A DNA stretch of 64,000 nucleotides from JBFWWP01 sp050246115. GTDB lineage: Bacteria; Planctomycetota; UBA8108; UBA1146; JAJFFE01. The notes under the pieces were generated by a model. That model saw nothing but the letters and a program-made list of their open reading frames with translations, was not told the DNA's origin and searched no databases. Where the stretch lies: contig JBFWWP010000001.1 of assembly GCA_050246115.1 (NCBI GenBank), positions 248,001 through 312,000 on the forward strand. Direction: 5' to 3'. The position numbers and the translations under genes were made by a program. This document shows, in pieces, positions 48,273 to 57,152 of the stretch. Within the stretch, counting starts at the first letter, position 1; every line of letters begins with the position of its first letter.

Positions 48273-49853
48273 GTGACCGACCCGAACTCGACGAAGCGGA
48301 CCGTTCGGTGGAGCGCCGTCGTCATCATCGTTCTCGCGGCACTCGCCCTGCGCGTCGGGTGTTGGATCCAGAGGCCGCTCATCGGCGCGGACTCCGCGAG
48401 GTTCTTGTATGCAGCTCGCGCGTTCGAGCAAGGGCGTGACCTCGACGCGATCCAGGACGCGTACCATCCCCTGACTGGATACCTGATCGCGTGCGTGCAT
48501 CGGCTGGCCGGGGCTGTGGCCTCAGAGTCCGACGATCCCGTGCGGGAGCGCGACCGACGCGAGCGTTGCGGTTACTGGGTGGGCATCGTCAGCGGATTGG
48601 CTGTAGTGCTGCTCCTCATGGAAGTCGTGCGTCTTGGGTTTCCGGGCTTGTCCACGGTTGCCGTGGGTTGGTTGGCCGCGTGCCATGTTTTTCTGATCCG
48701 CTCGGCCGCCGACGTCATGAGCGACAGCGTTTTCCTGATGCTCGTGCTGCTCTGCTTTCGGCAAGCATTGGCGGCGGGCACTCGACGTTCGTGGAGCGCC
48801 GCGCTGTCTGCGGGCGGGGCCGCGGGAGCGGCCTACCTCGCGCGGCCCGAGGGGCTGATCCTGCTGGGCGTCGTTCCGGTCTACTGGTGCTGGTGCGCGC
48901 GGCGCGAGCTGCGATCCGTAGTCGCTTGGTCGGCCGCGTTTCTGGTGGCGGCCGCAACGTTGATCTTGCCGTATGCCGTGGCGATCAGCCTGGTGTCGGG
49001 GTCACCCACCCTCACGCTCAAGAAGGCCCTCGTTCCGCTGACCGGCGTCGCGCTCCCCGGACTCGGCACGATCCCCGGCGGCGAGGTGGCGGCTCAACTT
49101 GCGGAGATCGTCGAGCGTTGGGGCTCCACGTGCACGTGGCCCATCGCGCTCTTCGTCGGGGTCGGTCTCCTCGCCACCGTGCGCCGCAACGGGCGCGCGC
49201 TCGAACCGGGCACGGTGCTGTTGGGCGTCGCTGCCGTGGCCATGGGCGCTGTGCTCTGGCGTTTGGTCACCGTCGCGGGGCCGGGCTACTTGAGTCGGCG
49301 CCACATGCTGACCCTGGTTGCGTTTTCGCTGCCGTTCGTGGTTCGCGGCGTGGAGTGCGTGGTGCAGCGGTTCGCGCCGCGCCGGAACTCCTCGACCCCG
49401 ATCTCGGAGCCAGGCACCGCAACCTCCGGTGCTTGGCCCCGGCTGAGTGTGTGGGTGCTCGGGGTCTTGTGCGTGACCGGGGTGCCCCGAGCCCTCTCGC
49501 CCGACCGCCACGACCAGATCTCGCAGAAACTCGCCGGCGAGCACATTCTGCGGGCCGAACTCGGCCGGCCGGGAGCCGTCGTGTTCTCGTCGAGAGAGAA
49601 GGTTGCCTACTATGGACTCGCGGATTTGAGGTCGATCGCGGAACGCCCTCTCGAGACCCTCGATCGGGCTCGAGCGCTGCCCAAAGCCTGGATCGCGTTC
49701 TATCCCGACGACCTGTACGGAGACGACCCCGTTGCCTTCGAGCGCGACTGGTCCATGCTGCCCGACGGGTTTCGTCATGAGCGTTCGTTCGGAGGCGAAG
49801 CCGGTTCGAAGCGACGACGCCTCGAGCTGTTTCACTGGCAGCAGCCCCATTGA
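48273..49853 (+). CDS. GT-C type membrane glycosyltransferase (PMT/ArnT-like)
   Basis: 526 residues with about 9-10 membrane helices. The first loop after helix 1 has the acidic ADSARFLYAARAFEQGRDLD pattern expected of lipid-sugar-dependent GT-C enzymes. Later helices include LAVVLLLMEVVRLGFPGLS, WLAACHVFLIRSAADVMSDS and LSVWVLGVLCVTGVPRALSP. The C-terminal 100 residues are a soluble domain. It probably transfers a sugar from a polyprenyl-phosphate donor to protein or lipid outside the membrane; the acceptor is unknown. GTG 48273 follows GGAGGCGAG. Confidence 0.75.
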   Translation: MTDPNSTKRTVRWSAVVIIVLAALALRVGCWIQRPLIGADSARFLYAARAFEQGRDLDAIQDAYHPLTGYLIACVHRLAGAVASESDDPVRERDRRERCGYWVGIVSGLAVVLLLMEVVRLGFPGLSTVAVGWLAACHVFLIRSAADVMSDSVFLMLVLLCFRQALAAGTRRSWSAALSAGGAAGAAYLARPEGLILLGVVPVYWCWCARRELRSVVAWSAAFLVAAATLILPYAVAISLVSGSPTLTLKKALVPLTGVALPGLGTIPGGEVAAQLAEIVERWGSTCTWPIALFVGVGLLATVRRNGRALEPGTVLLGVAAVAMGAVLWRLVTVAGPGYLSRRHMLTLVAFSLPFVVRGVECVVQRFAPRRNSSTPISEPGTATSGAWPRLSVWVLGVLCVTGVPRALSPDRHDQISQKLAGEHILRAELGRPGAVVFSSREKVAYYGLADLRSIAERPLETLDRARALPKAWIAFYPDDLYGDDPVAFERDWSMLPDGFRHERSFGGEAGSKRRRLELFHWQQPH

Positions 49854-49932
49854 GTCTTCTCGGCGTGCGAGCACTTCTCCGAACCGCCGCCCCCGCGGGT
49901 ACCTGTAGGCCGCGGTTCCGGGAAAACTCTCC

Positions 49933-49961
49933 TTGGCCCTCGTGGGGCCGAGGGCTATAAT
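49933..49961 (+). promoter_or_regulatory. Sigma-70 promoter of the PPIase fusion gene
   Basis: TTGGCC, 17-base spacer, perfect TATAAT, about 80 bases upstream of the start. Downstream bases GCCCGGCTTTCGCTGAGCC resemble those after the sucC promoter. Confidence 0.7.
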
Positions 49962-50043
49962 GCCCGGCTTTCGCTGAGCCGCGATAAACGCTTGCCAACG
50001 AAGCTCTTACCGCCGATCGATCTTTGGAGAGGCTACGCCGACC

Positions 50044-52092
50044 ATGGCCAATCAGACTACCTTTCGCCCCGTCACGGAGTCGCGTCCGGCCGCGCGCCGG
50101 GCTCGTTCGTCGACCCGCGCTCTGACAACGTTGATGACGATGACGCTGACGCTCGCCGGGACATTTTGGGCGGACTCCGCGCCGGCGCAGGAGTTTCGTG
50201 AGGTCGAGAAGCGGCATTTGCGGCACATCTTGGTCCGTAGTGAAGCCATCGCCGACCAGGTGATGGAAGAGTATCGGGCCGGGGCGAAGTTCGCGGATCT
50301 GGCGCGCAAGCACAGTTTCGATGCGGTCACGAAGCGACTCGGCGGAGACCTGGGCTTCTCGAATCGCGGCACGTACGAGTTCGACGACGTTGCCTTCGCC
50401 ATCCCGAAGACCGGTGACATCGCGAAGGCCAAGACTCAGTTTGGTTGGCACGTGATCTACCTGGAAGACGTCAAGGTCGAGCGTGTTCCCGTGCGACCGC
50501 CGGCCCGGCCGACACCCGAGCGCCCGGAGCCTCCCGCGGTTCCGCCCGTGACCAAGGTCAACAAGGACATTGCGGTATCACTCGCCTTCGAGAAGAAGGC
50601 GTATCAGCCGGGTGAAGACGTGTTCTTCACCATCTCCATGCGCAACGCCTCCGGGCCAGAGGCCGATTCGGAGGCACGCAAGCTCGACGTGCTGCACCCC
50701 GACCTGTGGCCCTATGGGCTGACCGTACGCTACGAGAAGGGGAGACTGAACACCGAGCTCAGTTTCCCGCAGGCCGGTCAGGAGCCGGACGGCGGCTACC
50801 TGTTCACCCTCGAGCCTGGGGAGTCGCGTTCGATGCGGTATCGACTGCAGGATTACGCCGGGGACGTGCAGCAGTGGCCCATCATTCGCACCAACTGGCG
50901 CGGCAACATTTTCATGGGGCGGGTAGCGGCGCTGCACGAGGAGTTTGCTCGTCAGGAGGGGTTCGAACCCCTACGCGACGTGTGGCGCTTCTATGCGACC
51001 GAAGAGAGCCATCTGAACGTCTTGCCCACGTACAGTAGTGCCGAACCGTGGTACGCCCTGTTGTACATCAGCGGCGGGACCGCCTGGGTGCGACTGGACG
51101 ACGCCGGCATGCCCGGCGTCATGTCGGCGTGGATCGATCGTGTGCGCGCCGAGTTGTACGACAAGGTGATGTTCACGGTCTACGAACCGGGTAGCCACGT
51201 TGCTGGTGGCGAAGGGCTCGAGAAGGTGATCTCCACGCTGCCCGCCAAATGGAGGGGCCAGGTCGGCAGCCTGCAACGCGGAGTCGTCGGCTTGGCGGTC
51301 GCTGGGGTCGCGGGGCAAGAGTATGTCGGATCGGGTCTGACCCTCTGCCTCGGAAGTGCGCCGACCCTGGAAGGCAAACTGCTCCCGCTCGGCCGCATCG
51401 CTCTCGGGGAGGGCGTGCTCGGGCGCCTGGAAGAGCTCTGCTCGAAGGATCCATCGAAGGCGCGCACTCTCGGAGTTACGCGCATCGACGTGTATCCCTC
51501 TGCGATCGTGCCGGAGAGCGTGCGCGCGAATCTGGAGAAGGGCCCCGAGCAAGGCGAGCCCAAGAAGGCGACCGTCGACCCGCAGGAGAAGGAGCCTCGC
51601 GAGAAGTCCGCGAGTTCGGTTCTGCCCATGGTGCAGTTCTCGACCAGCCATGGCGAGTTCGTGATTCGCCTGTTCGAAGATGAGGCGCCCAACACCGTCG
51701 CCCATTTCATTTCGCTCGTCGAGAGTGGCTTTTATGACGGTCTGCAGATCGATCGCGTCGATCCGGAGGGCGGTCTCATCTTCGCTGGGGCCCCGGCGGA
51801 AGGACGCGAGCTCGACTACGTCGTTCCGGACGAGCCCAATGTGCACCGTCACCAGAAGGCCGCAGTCGCGTTGGCTCGCCGACGTGACCAGAAGAACTCC
51901 GGGGGTAGCCGTTTCTACGTCTGCTTGACGGAGCGGCCTGACCTGGACAAGGAGTGGACCGTCTTCGGGGAAGTCGTGTCGGGACTGGGCTCGGTGGCGA
52001 GTTTCCCTCCAGGCACCGTCTTCAAGCAGGTGACGGTGCTCACCAAGCGCGAGCATCCGTACACGTTCAACCGTTTCGGGAAGAAGGAATAG
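50044..52092 (+). CDS. Exported triple peptidyl-prolyl isomerase (parvulin + two cyclophilin-like domains)
   Basis: 682 residues. A signal peptide (LTTLMTMTLTLAGTFWADSA, cleaved after APAQ) is followed by a parvulin domain (about 58-145: HLRHILVRSEAIADQV, LGGDLGFSNRGTYEFDDVAF, FGWHVIYLEDVK). Then come a Pro-rich linker, a beta-rich domain (about 180-335) and two cyclophilin-like domains. The first (about 340-470) is degenerate but alignable (AWVRLDDAGMPGVMSAWID, LQRGVVGLAVAGVAG, LPLGRIALGEGVL). The second (about 529-670) is canonical (GEFVIRLFEDEAPNTVAHFI, NSGGSRFYVCL, WTVFGEVVSGL). It is a probable periplasmic folding factor. The following enoyl-CoA hydratase is closely spaced. Confidence 0.82.
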   Translation: MANQTTFRPVTESRPAARRARSSTRALTTLMTMTLTLAGTFWADSAPAQEFREVEKRHLRHILVRSEAIADQVMEEYRAGAKFADLARKHSFDAVTKRLGGDLGFSNRGTYEFDDVAFAIPKTGDIAKAKTQFGWHVIYLEDVKVERVPVRPPARPTPERPEPPAVPPVTKVNKDIAVSLAFEKKAYQPGEDVFFTISMRNASGPEADSEARKLDVLHPDLWPYGLTVRYEKGRLNTELSFPQAGQEPDGGYLFTLEPGESRSMRYRLQDYAGDVQQWPIIRTNWRGNIFMGRVAALHEEFARQEGFEPLRDVWRFYATEESHLNVLPTYSSAEPWYALLYISGGTAWVRLDDAGMPGVMSAWIDRVRAELYDKVMFTVYEPGSHVAGGEGLEKVISTLPAKWRGQVGSLQRGVVGLAVAGVAGQEYVGSGLTLCLGSAPTLEGKLLPLGRIALGEGVLGRLEELCSKDPSKARTLGVTRIDVYPSAIVPESVRANLEKGPEQGEPKKATVDPQEKEPREKSASSVLPMVQFSTSHGEFVIRLFEDEAPNTVAHFISLVESGFYDGLQIDRVDPEGGLIFAGAPAEGRELDYVVPDEPNVHRHQKAAVALARRRDQKNSGGSRFYVCLTERPDLDKEWTVFGEVVSGLGSVASFPPGTVFKQVTVLTKREHPYTFNRFGKKE

Positions 52093-52094
52093 TG

Positions 52095-52889
52095 GTGTCG
52101 GATCGCGGCTTCGAGAACCTGCGCGTCGAGTGTGACCCCGACGGCATCGCGTTGGTGACCGTGGATCGTCCCACGGCGCTCAACGCGCTGAACGACGCAG
52201 CTATTGCCGACCTCGATCGCTGCTTCGAGAACCTCGAACGAGACCCTGCGGTTCGCGTCGTGATCCTCACCGGTGCGGGTCCGAAGGCGTTCGTTGCGGG
52301 CGCCGACATCAAGGAACTCGCGGCGCAGTCGGTGCTCGAGGCACGGGACCGAGCCGCCCGGGGCCAACGAGCTTTCGATCGGATCGAGGCGCTCGGCAAG
52401 CCGGTGCTGGCGGCCATCAACGGGTTTGCGCTCGGCGGAGGTTGCGAACTCGCGCTCGCGTGCCACCTTCGTTTCGCGGCGACTTCGGCGCAGCTCGGCC
52501 TGCCCGAAGTCGGTCTGGGGATCATTCCCGGTTACGGTGGGACCCAACGCTTGCCGCGATTGATTGGTCAGGCGGCGGCCTTGCGCCTGATTCTCACTGG
52601 GGAACGGGTCACGGCGGAACAGGCCTTGGAACTTGGCCTCGTGAACGCCGTGTTCGCCCCCGAGCAGCTGCTCGACTCGGTGCGAGCGGTGGCACGGGTG
52701 CTCCTCTCGCGTGGGCCCGTGGCCCTGCGGCTCGCCCTGAACGCGGTGATCCAAGGGGGGCAGCTTCCCTTGCGGGACGGCCTAGCTCTCGAGGCCGACT
52801 CGTTCGGGCTCGTGAGCTCGACCGCGGACATGCGCGAAGGGATGCAGGCGTTTCTCGAGAAACGACCCCCGAGTTTCACTGGGCGATGA
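52095..52889 (+). CDS. Enoyl-CoA hydratase (crotonase family)
   Basis: 264 residues. The oxyanion-hole and active-site motifs are intact: AFVAGADIKEL, GFALGGGCELALACHLR with the first catalytic Glu, and LPEVGLGIIPGYGGTQRLPR with the second. It hydrates trans-2-enoyl-CoA to 3-hydroxyacyl-CoA, supplying the step missing from the 42208-46761 cluster. Two GTG codons compete (52092 and 52095); AAGGA 6 bases before the second decides. The stop codon lies inside an 8-base triplicate repeat. Confidence 0.92.
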   Translation: MSDRGFENLRVECDPDGIALVTVDRPTALNALNDAAIADLDRCFENLERDPAVRVVILTGAGPKAFVAGADIKELAAQSVLEARDRAARGQRAFDRIEALGKPVLAAINGFALGGGCELALACHLRFAATSAQLGLPEVGLGIIPGYGGTQRLPRLIGQAAALRLILTGERVTAEQALELGLVNAVFAPEQLLDSVRAVARVLLSRGPVALRLALNAVIQGGQLPLRDGLALEADSFGLVSSTADMREGMQAFLEKRPPSFTGR

Positions 52890-52906
52890 GGCGATGAGGC
52901 GATGAG
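52883..52906. repeat. 8-bp tandem repeat over the enoyl-CoA hydratase stop
   Basis: Three copies of GCGATGAG; the first contains the TGA stop codon of the gene. Confidence 0.9.
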
Positions 52907-52976
52907 AAGCCTTGCTCGATGCCCGCGGTCGAACACACCATGAGCCCCAAGAACAGCAGGAACGGAAGAATCTTCA

Positions 52977-54035
52977 ATGGCATACCGAATCGCGGTCATC
53001 CCCGGCGACGGGATCGGGCCCGAGGTGATCGAACAGGCTCTGCGCGTGCTGCAACGGTCTGCGGAGCTAGGTGGGTTTGCCTATGAGACCCAGCACTTCC
53101 CTCATGGGTCAGAGCACTACCTCGAGACCGGGGTGCTGTTTCCACCCGAGACGCTCCAAGAGATCGCAGGATTCGACGCCATCCTCTTGGGGGCCATCGG
53201 CGATCCTCGCGTCGAAGTAGGGCTCGTCGAGCGCGCCGTGATCTCGGGGCTCCGATTCAAGCTCGATCTGTTCGTGAACCTGCGACCGATTCGTCTCTAT
53301 TCGGAGCACCTTTGTCCGCTCAAGGGGAAGGGGCCGGCGGACGTCGACTTCGTCGTGGTCCGCGAGAACACCGAGGACGCCTACGCCGGGATCGGCGGCC
53401 ACCTGAAGAAGGGAACGCCCGACGAGGTTGCGATCCAGGACATGATCTTCACCCGCAAGGGGGTAGAACGAGTCATCCGCTACGCCTACGAGCTCTGTCG
53501 CAAGCGGGCGAAGCGTAGGAAGCTGACGTTGGTGGACAAGGCCAACGCGATCCGCGCGATGGACCTCTGGACGCGGACTTTCGCCGAAGTGGGTCAGGAG
53601 TACCCGGATATCGAGCAGGACCATGCCTATGTGGACGCCGCTTGCATGTGGATGGTCAAGAGTCCGGAAGCGTTCGACGTGATCGTGGCGCCGAATCTCT
53701 TCGGCGACATCATCACCGATCTCGGAGCGATGATCCAAGGCGGTATGGGAGTCGCAGCGAGCGGCAACATTCACCCAGGGCGGGTTTCGATGTTCGAACC
53801 GATCCACGGTTCGGCGCCCAAGTACAAAGGCAAGGGCGTCGCGTGCCCCGTCGCTGCGATCTGCGCCGTGCAGATGATGCTCGACTTCCTGGGGCAGCCG
53901 GCGGCGGCTGCACGGATCGAAGCCGCCGTCGAGGGGCTCGCGCGTCGCGGAGTCATTCAGTCATTCGATGCTCGTAGTGGGTTGAGCAGCGTGCAGTTTG
54001 GTGACCTGATCCTCGGTGAGATCGGCAAGGGCTAG
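52977..54035 (+). CDS. Isocitrate/isopropylmalate dehydrogenase family enzyme
   Basis: 352 residues. Beta-decarboxylating dehydrogenase motifs: VIPGDGIGPEVIEQAL, the substrate arginines in LRFKLDLFVNLRPIRL, FVVVRENTEDAYAGIGG, the metal aspartates in VAPNLFGDIITDLGAM, and the NAD-binding FEPIHGSAPKYKGKG. NAD specificity is likely. 3-isopropylmalate, homoisocitrate or tartrate could be the substrate. No leuC or leuD is adjacent, so leuB is not assigned. The neighbouring gene at 59274 is an isopropylmalate/homocitrate-synthase relative, but 5 kb away on the other strand. Confidence 0.85.
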   Translation: MAYRIAVIPGDGIGPEVIEQALRVLQRSAELGGFAYETQHFPHGSEHYLETGVLFPPETLQEIAGFDAILLGAIGDPRVEVGLVERAVISGLRFKLDLFVNLRPIRLYSEHLCPLKGKGPADVDFVVVRENTEDAYAGIGGHLKKGTPDEVAIQDMIFTRKGVERVIRYAYELCRKRAKRRKLTLVDKANAIRAMDLWTRTFAEVGQEYPDIEQDHAYVDAACMWMVKSPEAFDVIVAPNLFGDIITDLGAMIQGGMGVAASGNIHPGRVSMFEPIHGSAPKYKGKGVACPVAAICAVQMMLDFLGQPAAAARIEAAVEGLARRGVIQSFDARSGLSSVQFGDLILGEIGKG

Positions 54036-54146
54036 GCGATCCGCTCGCCTCCGTTTCCGGGTGGGGGTCGCCAACGTCGAACTGCGCACGCGGATCACGC
54101 ACTCGGCGGCGTGCCGCGCGCGCCGAGCGTGCGAGGGAGCCGGATC

Positions 54147-55187
54147 GTGGTACCCGAGATGCCGGGAGCAGCCTTGGACGTCAGTGCGGGCGCCCTGCTC
54201 GTGTACGCGGCTCGTTGGCGTCCGCCAGTAACGCTGTTGCGAGTCCGCGGGGCTACCGCCTTCGACTACCTCCAACGCACTGTGTCCGCGGACCTCCGAG
54301 CGTTGCGACCCGAGCAGGGACTGCTCGCGACCGTGATGACGGGCAAGGGGAGGCTCGTCGCGCCGCTCGACATCTACTCTATGGCTGCGGACGAGACGAA
54401 CGCGAGCGTCGCGCCGAGTGAGCGCCCGTCGTCGTTCCTGCTGATCACCGATGCGGCCGCGGCCGCCGCTCTCGAGTCACACCTGCGCCGAACGATCATT
54501 CTCGACGACGTCGACGTCGAGGTTCTTTCTCCGGCTCACGTCCTGTTGACGGTGCAAGGGCCGTCGGCATCCGCAGTGCTGGCCAAGTGGCTCGACGTGG
54601 ACGACTTGCGCGCCAGCGAGCGCAGCTCACGGAGGTTCGGTGCCGGGTGGCTGATGCGCCGCAGGCGGTCCGTCCAGGCAGGTTGGGACCTCGTTCTTCC
54701 GGCCGGTGACGCGCACGATGTCGAAGCGGTGCTGACCGAACGGGCGGGCGTTGTCGAGGCCACTGCGGAAGCCGCCGAGGCGGCCAGGATCGAGGCCGGC
54801 GAACCCCGATTCGGGGTCGATGTCACTTCCGACAACCTCCCACCGGAGTGCGGCTACGAGGGCGGGCTCAGCTACAGCAAGGGTTGTTACGCGGGTCAGG
54901 AGGTCGTCGCGCGGGTTCGCACGTATGGACACGTCAACAAGCTGCTGCGGCGCGTTCGACTCGACACCGCGGTGCTCCCTGAGGCCGGGAGCGAGCTGAC
55001 CGCTGACGGCAGAGGGGTGGGACGGCTCACGTCCGTGACCCGCACCCTGGACGGTCAGGGCGCGATGGGACTCGGATTCCTGCGCCTTACCGGGGCTGAG
55101 GCTGGCACCCAAGTTCGAACCGTTACCGGCGCCGGTGACGACGTGGTCGGCACTGTCGAGGAACTGCGCCCCTCGGTGCTGAAATGA
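54147..55187 (+). CDS. ygfZ: YgfZ/GcvT-like folate-binding Fe-S assembly protein
   Basis: About 346 residues. The hallmark is the YgfZ signature KGCYAGQEVVARVRTYGHVN, preceded by FGVDVTSDNLPPECGYEGGL. The N-terminal part fits the aminomethyltransferase fold (RVRGATAFDYLQRTVSADLR, GLLATVMTGKGRLVAPLDIY). YgfZ uses tetrahydrofolate to help assemble or repair certain Fe-S clusters, which would suit nearby ETF-QO. GTG 54147 with GAGGGAG 8 bases upstream is preferred to ATG 54111. Confidence 0.85.
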   Translation: MVPEMPGAALDVSAGALLVYAARWRPPVTLLRVRGATAFDYLQRTVSADLRALRPEQGLLATVMTGKGRLVAPLDIYSMAADETNASVAPSERPSSFLLITDAAAAAALESHLRRTIILDDVDVEVLSPAHVLLTVQGPSASAVLAKWLDVDDLRASERSSRRFGAGWLMRRRRSVQAGWDLVLPAGDAHDVEAVLTERAGVVEATAEAAEAARIEAGEPRFGVDVTSDNLPPECGYEGGLSYSKGCYAGQEVVARVRTYGHVNKLLRRVRLDTAVLPEAGSELTADGRGVGRLTSVTRTLDGQGAMGLGFLRLTGAEAGTQVRTVTGAGDDVVGTVEELRPSVLK

Positions 55188-55256
55188 GTTCGTGGCTCCC
55201 CGACGCGTTTGCGCATGTCCGGTAGGCCAAGGGTGCGTCGGGCATCCGGTGGCGCG

Positions 55257-55487
55257 TCAACGCCTCCGGGTCTCGTCGAATTGCTCGGCTCGTTGGTCGA
55301 CGATCCCGCGGAGCTGGGTCTCAACGCCGTCTTTGAGCTCGAAGGCCTGCTTGCCGGTAAGGCCATCGGTCACGACGTTGACCGCGTCAGCCGCTGATTC
55401 GCACCCCGACCGGCCGACCCAGAGCGCCACGATTGCGAGCAAGGAGAGAACGAGCCACAGTCCCCATCGGGGCTTCTCGTCGTCCAT
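55257..55487 (-). CDS. Small single-helix membrane protein, unknown
   Basis: 76 residues: a short charged start (MDDEKPRWG), one membrane helix (LWLVLSLLAIVALWVGRSGC), and a polar tail rich in Gln, Glu and Asp. CGGAGAT upstream of the ATG supports translation. It is transcribed in the same direction as the VWA genes and lies 226 bases downstream of the first of them. I recognise no family. Confidence 0.55.
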   Translation of the reverse strand: MDDEKPRWGLWLVLSLLAIVALWVGRSGCESAADAVNVVTDGLTGKQAFELKDGVETQLRGIVDQRAEQFDETRRR

Positions 55488-55713
55488 GGTGATCTCCGTT
55501 CAAACCGACCGCTGGCTCCAACGCTCCCGTGCGCGTTCGCCGGCGGTATGAGGATTCTTTCGGGTGGGCGCGACCGTGCTCTGAAGGGGCGAAGTGTGTC
55601 GCCTCGATCGAGTGGGCCGGAGGGAGCCGGGAGAGCGAAACGAAGAACGGGCGGGGGCCTCGTCGTGGGAGGCCTCCGCCCGCTCGCGAAACACTCGGCG
55701 TGTCTCGTCGTAG

Positions 55714-56388
55714 TTACTGGACTTGCGTGAAACTACCGCCGTTGGCGCTCGCGATCTGTTGCATGCAGGCCGACCCGCCGGCGTCGGCGCCGATGAACAG
55801 CGTGTTCACCGGGTTGCGTTGCCAGTTGGCCGAGGTCACCGCCGTTACGGTTTCGCCGCAGTTGGGGCAGTTCGGCACGCCGTCGCTGACGATGATCACG
55901 GACTTGTGGCGCAAGCGGCTCTGGTTGCAGATGTTGATCGTGGTCACGGCGGCCGGGGCCATGCAGGTCAAGCCGCCGGTGGTGAGAGCCTGGACCCACG
56001 CGGTCGCCGAGGCCTTGTTGGAGACCGTTGCTTTGACCGGAACCGATTGCCACGAGATTTGGCTGTCCTCGAAAGCCACCAAGCCCAGTTCGGCGCGGTT
56101 GGTGAGTGTGCTGATGGCCGAGGTCACCTCTTGCTTGAGGGTGGCCAGCTTGGCTCCGGCCATGCTCCCCGAGCGGTCGAGGCACCAGAAGAAGGCGTCG
56201 GCTTCGAACTCGGTCCCGTAGAAGATGATGGACTCGGTCTCGTCCTCTTCGTCCTCTTCGTCACGGCCGATTTTGCCCGCAGGCAAGTCGAGCGGCCGTT
56301 TTGCGTCACCCGGCGACTGCCCGACGAGCGCCGTACACACGGCAAGGCCTGCGATCACGCTGAGAAATGCGATCCGATTGCGAACCAT
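55714..56388 (-). CDS. Secreted VWA-domain protein, paralogue 1
   Basis: 224 residues. Signal peptide (FLSVIAGLAVCTALVGQ), then LDLPAGKIG and an acidic run (DEEDEEDETES) before a VWA domain. MIDAS residues D71-x-S-x-S are in FFWCLDRSGSMAGAKLAT. Cysteines recur at WCLD, TCMAP, NICNQ, the CxxC of VPNCPNCGET, and ACMQQ, suggesting disulfides outside the cytoplasm. CAGGAGG upstream of the ATG is a strong ribosome site. It is nearly identical in plan to the genes at 57153 and 58242. Function is unknown: metal-dependent adhesion or a signalling scaffold. Confidence 0.85.
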   Translation of the reverse strand: MVRNRIAFLSVIAGLAVCTALVGQSPGDAKRPLDLPAGKIGRDEEDEEDETESIIFYGTEFEADAFFWCLDRSGSMAGAKLATLKQEVTSAISTLTNRAELGLVAFEDSQISWQSVPVKATVSNKASATAWVQALTTGGLTCMAPAAVTTINICNQSRLRHKSVIIVSDGVPNCPNCGETVTAVTSANWQRNPVNTLFIGADAGGSACMQQIASANGGSFTQVQ

Positions 56389-57152
56389 TCCAAACCTCCT
56401 GACCTTTTGATCTCCGAAGTCCCAATCCAGGGCATCCTCGGGTCCGGTATCCTTGAGTCGACCGTCGAGCGCCGCTTCTTGAAGCTGCTCGGCCGAGCCG
56501 CGACTGATCCGGAACCCAAGAACCACCGGGGAACCCACTACTCGCTCCCGCTGGCTCGGCGAACGGTTCCGGGGCGCAATCGCGTTGCCAGGATGACGTT
56601 CGGGGTTGCGAGGATCCCGCGGAGTTCTCGGCGAATTCTTGGAGTCAGCACTGTAAGTAAAATCAAGGTAATCTCTTATGGGATCAGAACCGGCCGCTCT
56701 GAGGAGTCGCCCAAGAATAACTTCGACATCTTGCCGTCGATTTGGGTCAGATTCGGCCGATCCGGAAAGCTCGAAACCGGAGGCGTAGCCTGAGTTCCGG
56801 TGAGGATTTCGAGGTTTTCGGATCAGTCGAAGATGGCCCGAAGCGACGAGCAAGAGGGTGAAGTTATTCTTGGGCGACTCCTAAGGGCCGATCGCGGTCG
56901 GTTGGCCCAAGGTCCGAGTGCCGCGGTTCGCCACTGGGCGGGGGCTGAGGGCGTCGGCCGGAGGTCCGCGTCTCACGGTCGTCACTGGCTCGTCGGAGGC
57001 CCGGGGAGCCGCCTGCGATGGGTGTCGCGGTCGAGCAGCTCGAGTCGCGAGCCCCCGAGCCCCGAGGATGCGAAACGCGCGGTGCCTCTCCGAGGGAGAA
57101 ACGCCGCGCGTCGCTGGAATGGATCTCTGCGGGACTACGGCCAGGGAGGCGC
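56389..57152. other. 764-bp region between VWA paralogues 1 and 2, with MITE
   Basis: Carries MITE copy B (56703-56881) and, at 56590-56682, a block alignable with 58029-58113 upstream of paralogue 2. No gene was recognised. Confidence 0.55.
56703..56881 (-). mobile_element. 179-bp MITE, copy B
   Basis: Inverted relative to copy A and of exactly the same length, with about six differences. Its 22-base terminal repeats (GGAGTCGCCCAAGAATAACT then TC) are perfect. Flanks are TGA and TAA, fitting a TNA target duplication with one later change. Confidence 0.88.

Noticed and set aside
55529..56221. Plus-strand open frames across the VWA genes
   Set aside because: They are antisense shadows; signal peptide, MIDAS and ribosome sites are all on the minus strand.
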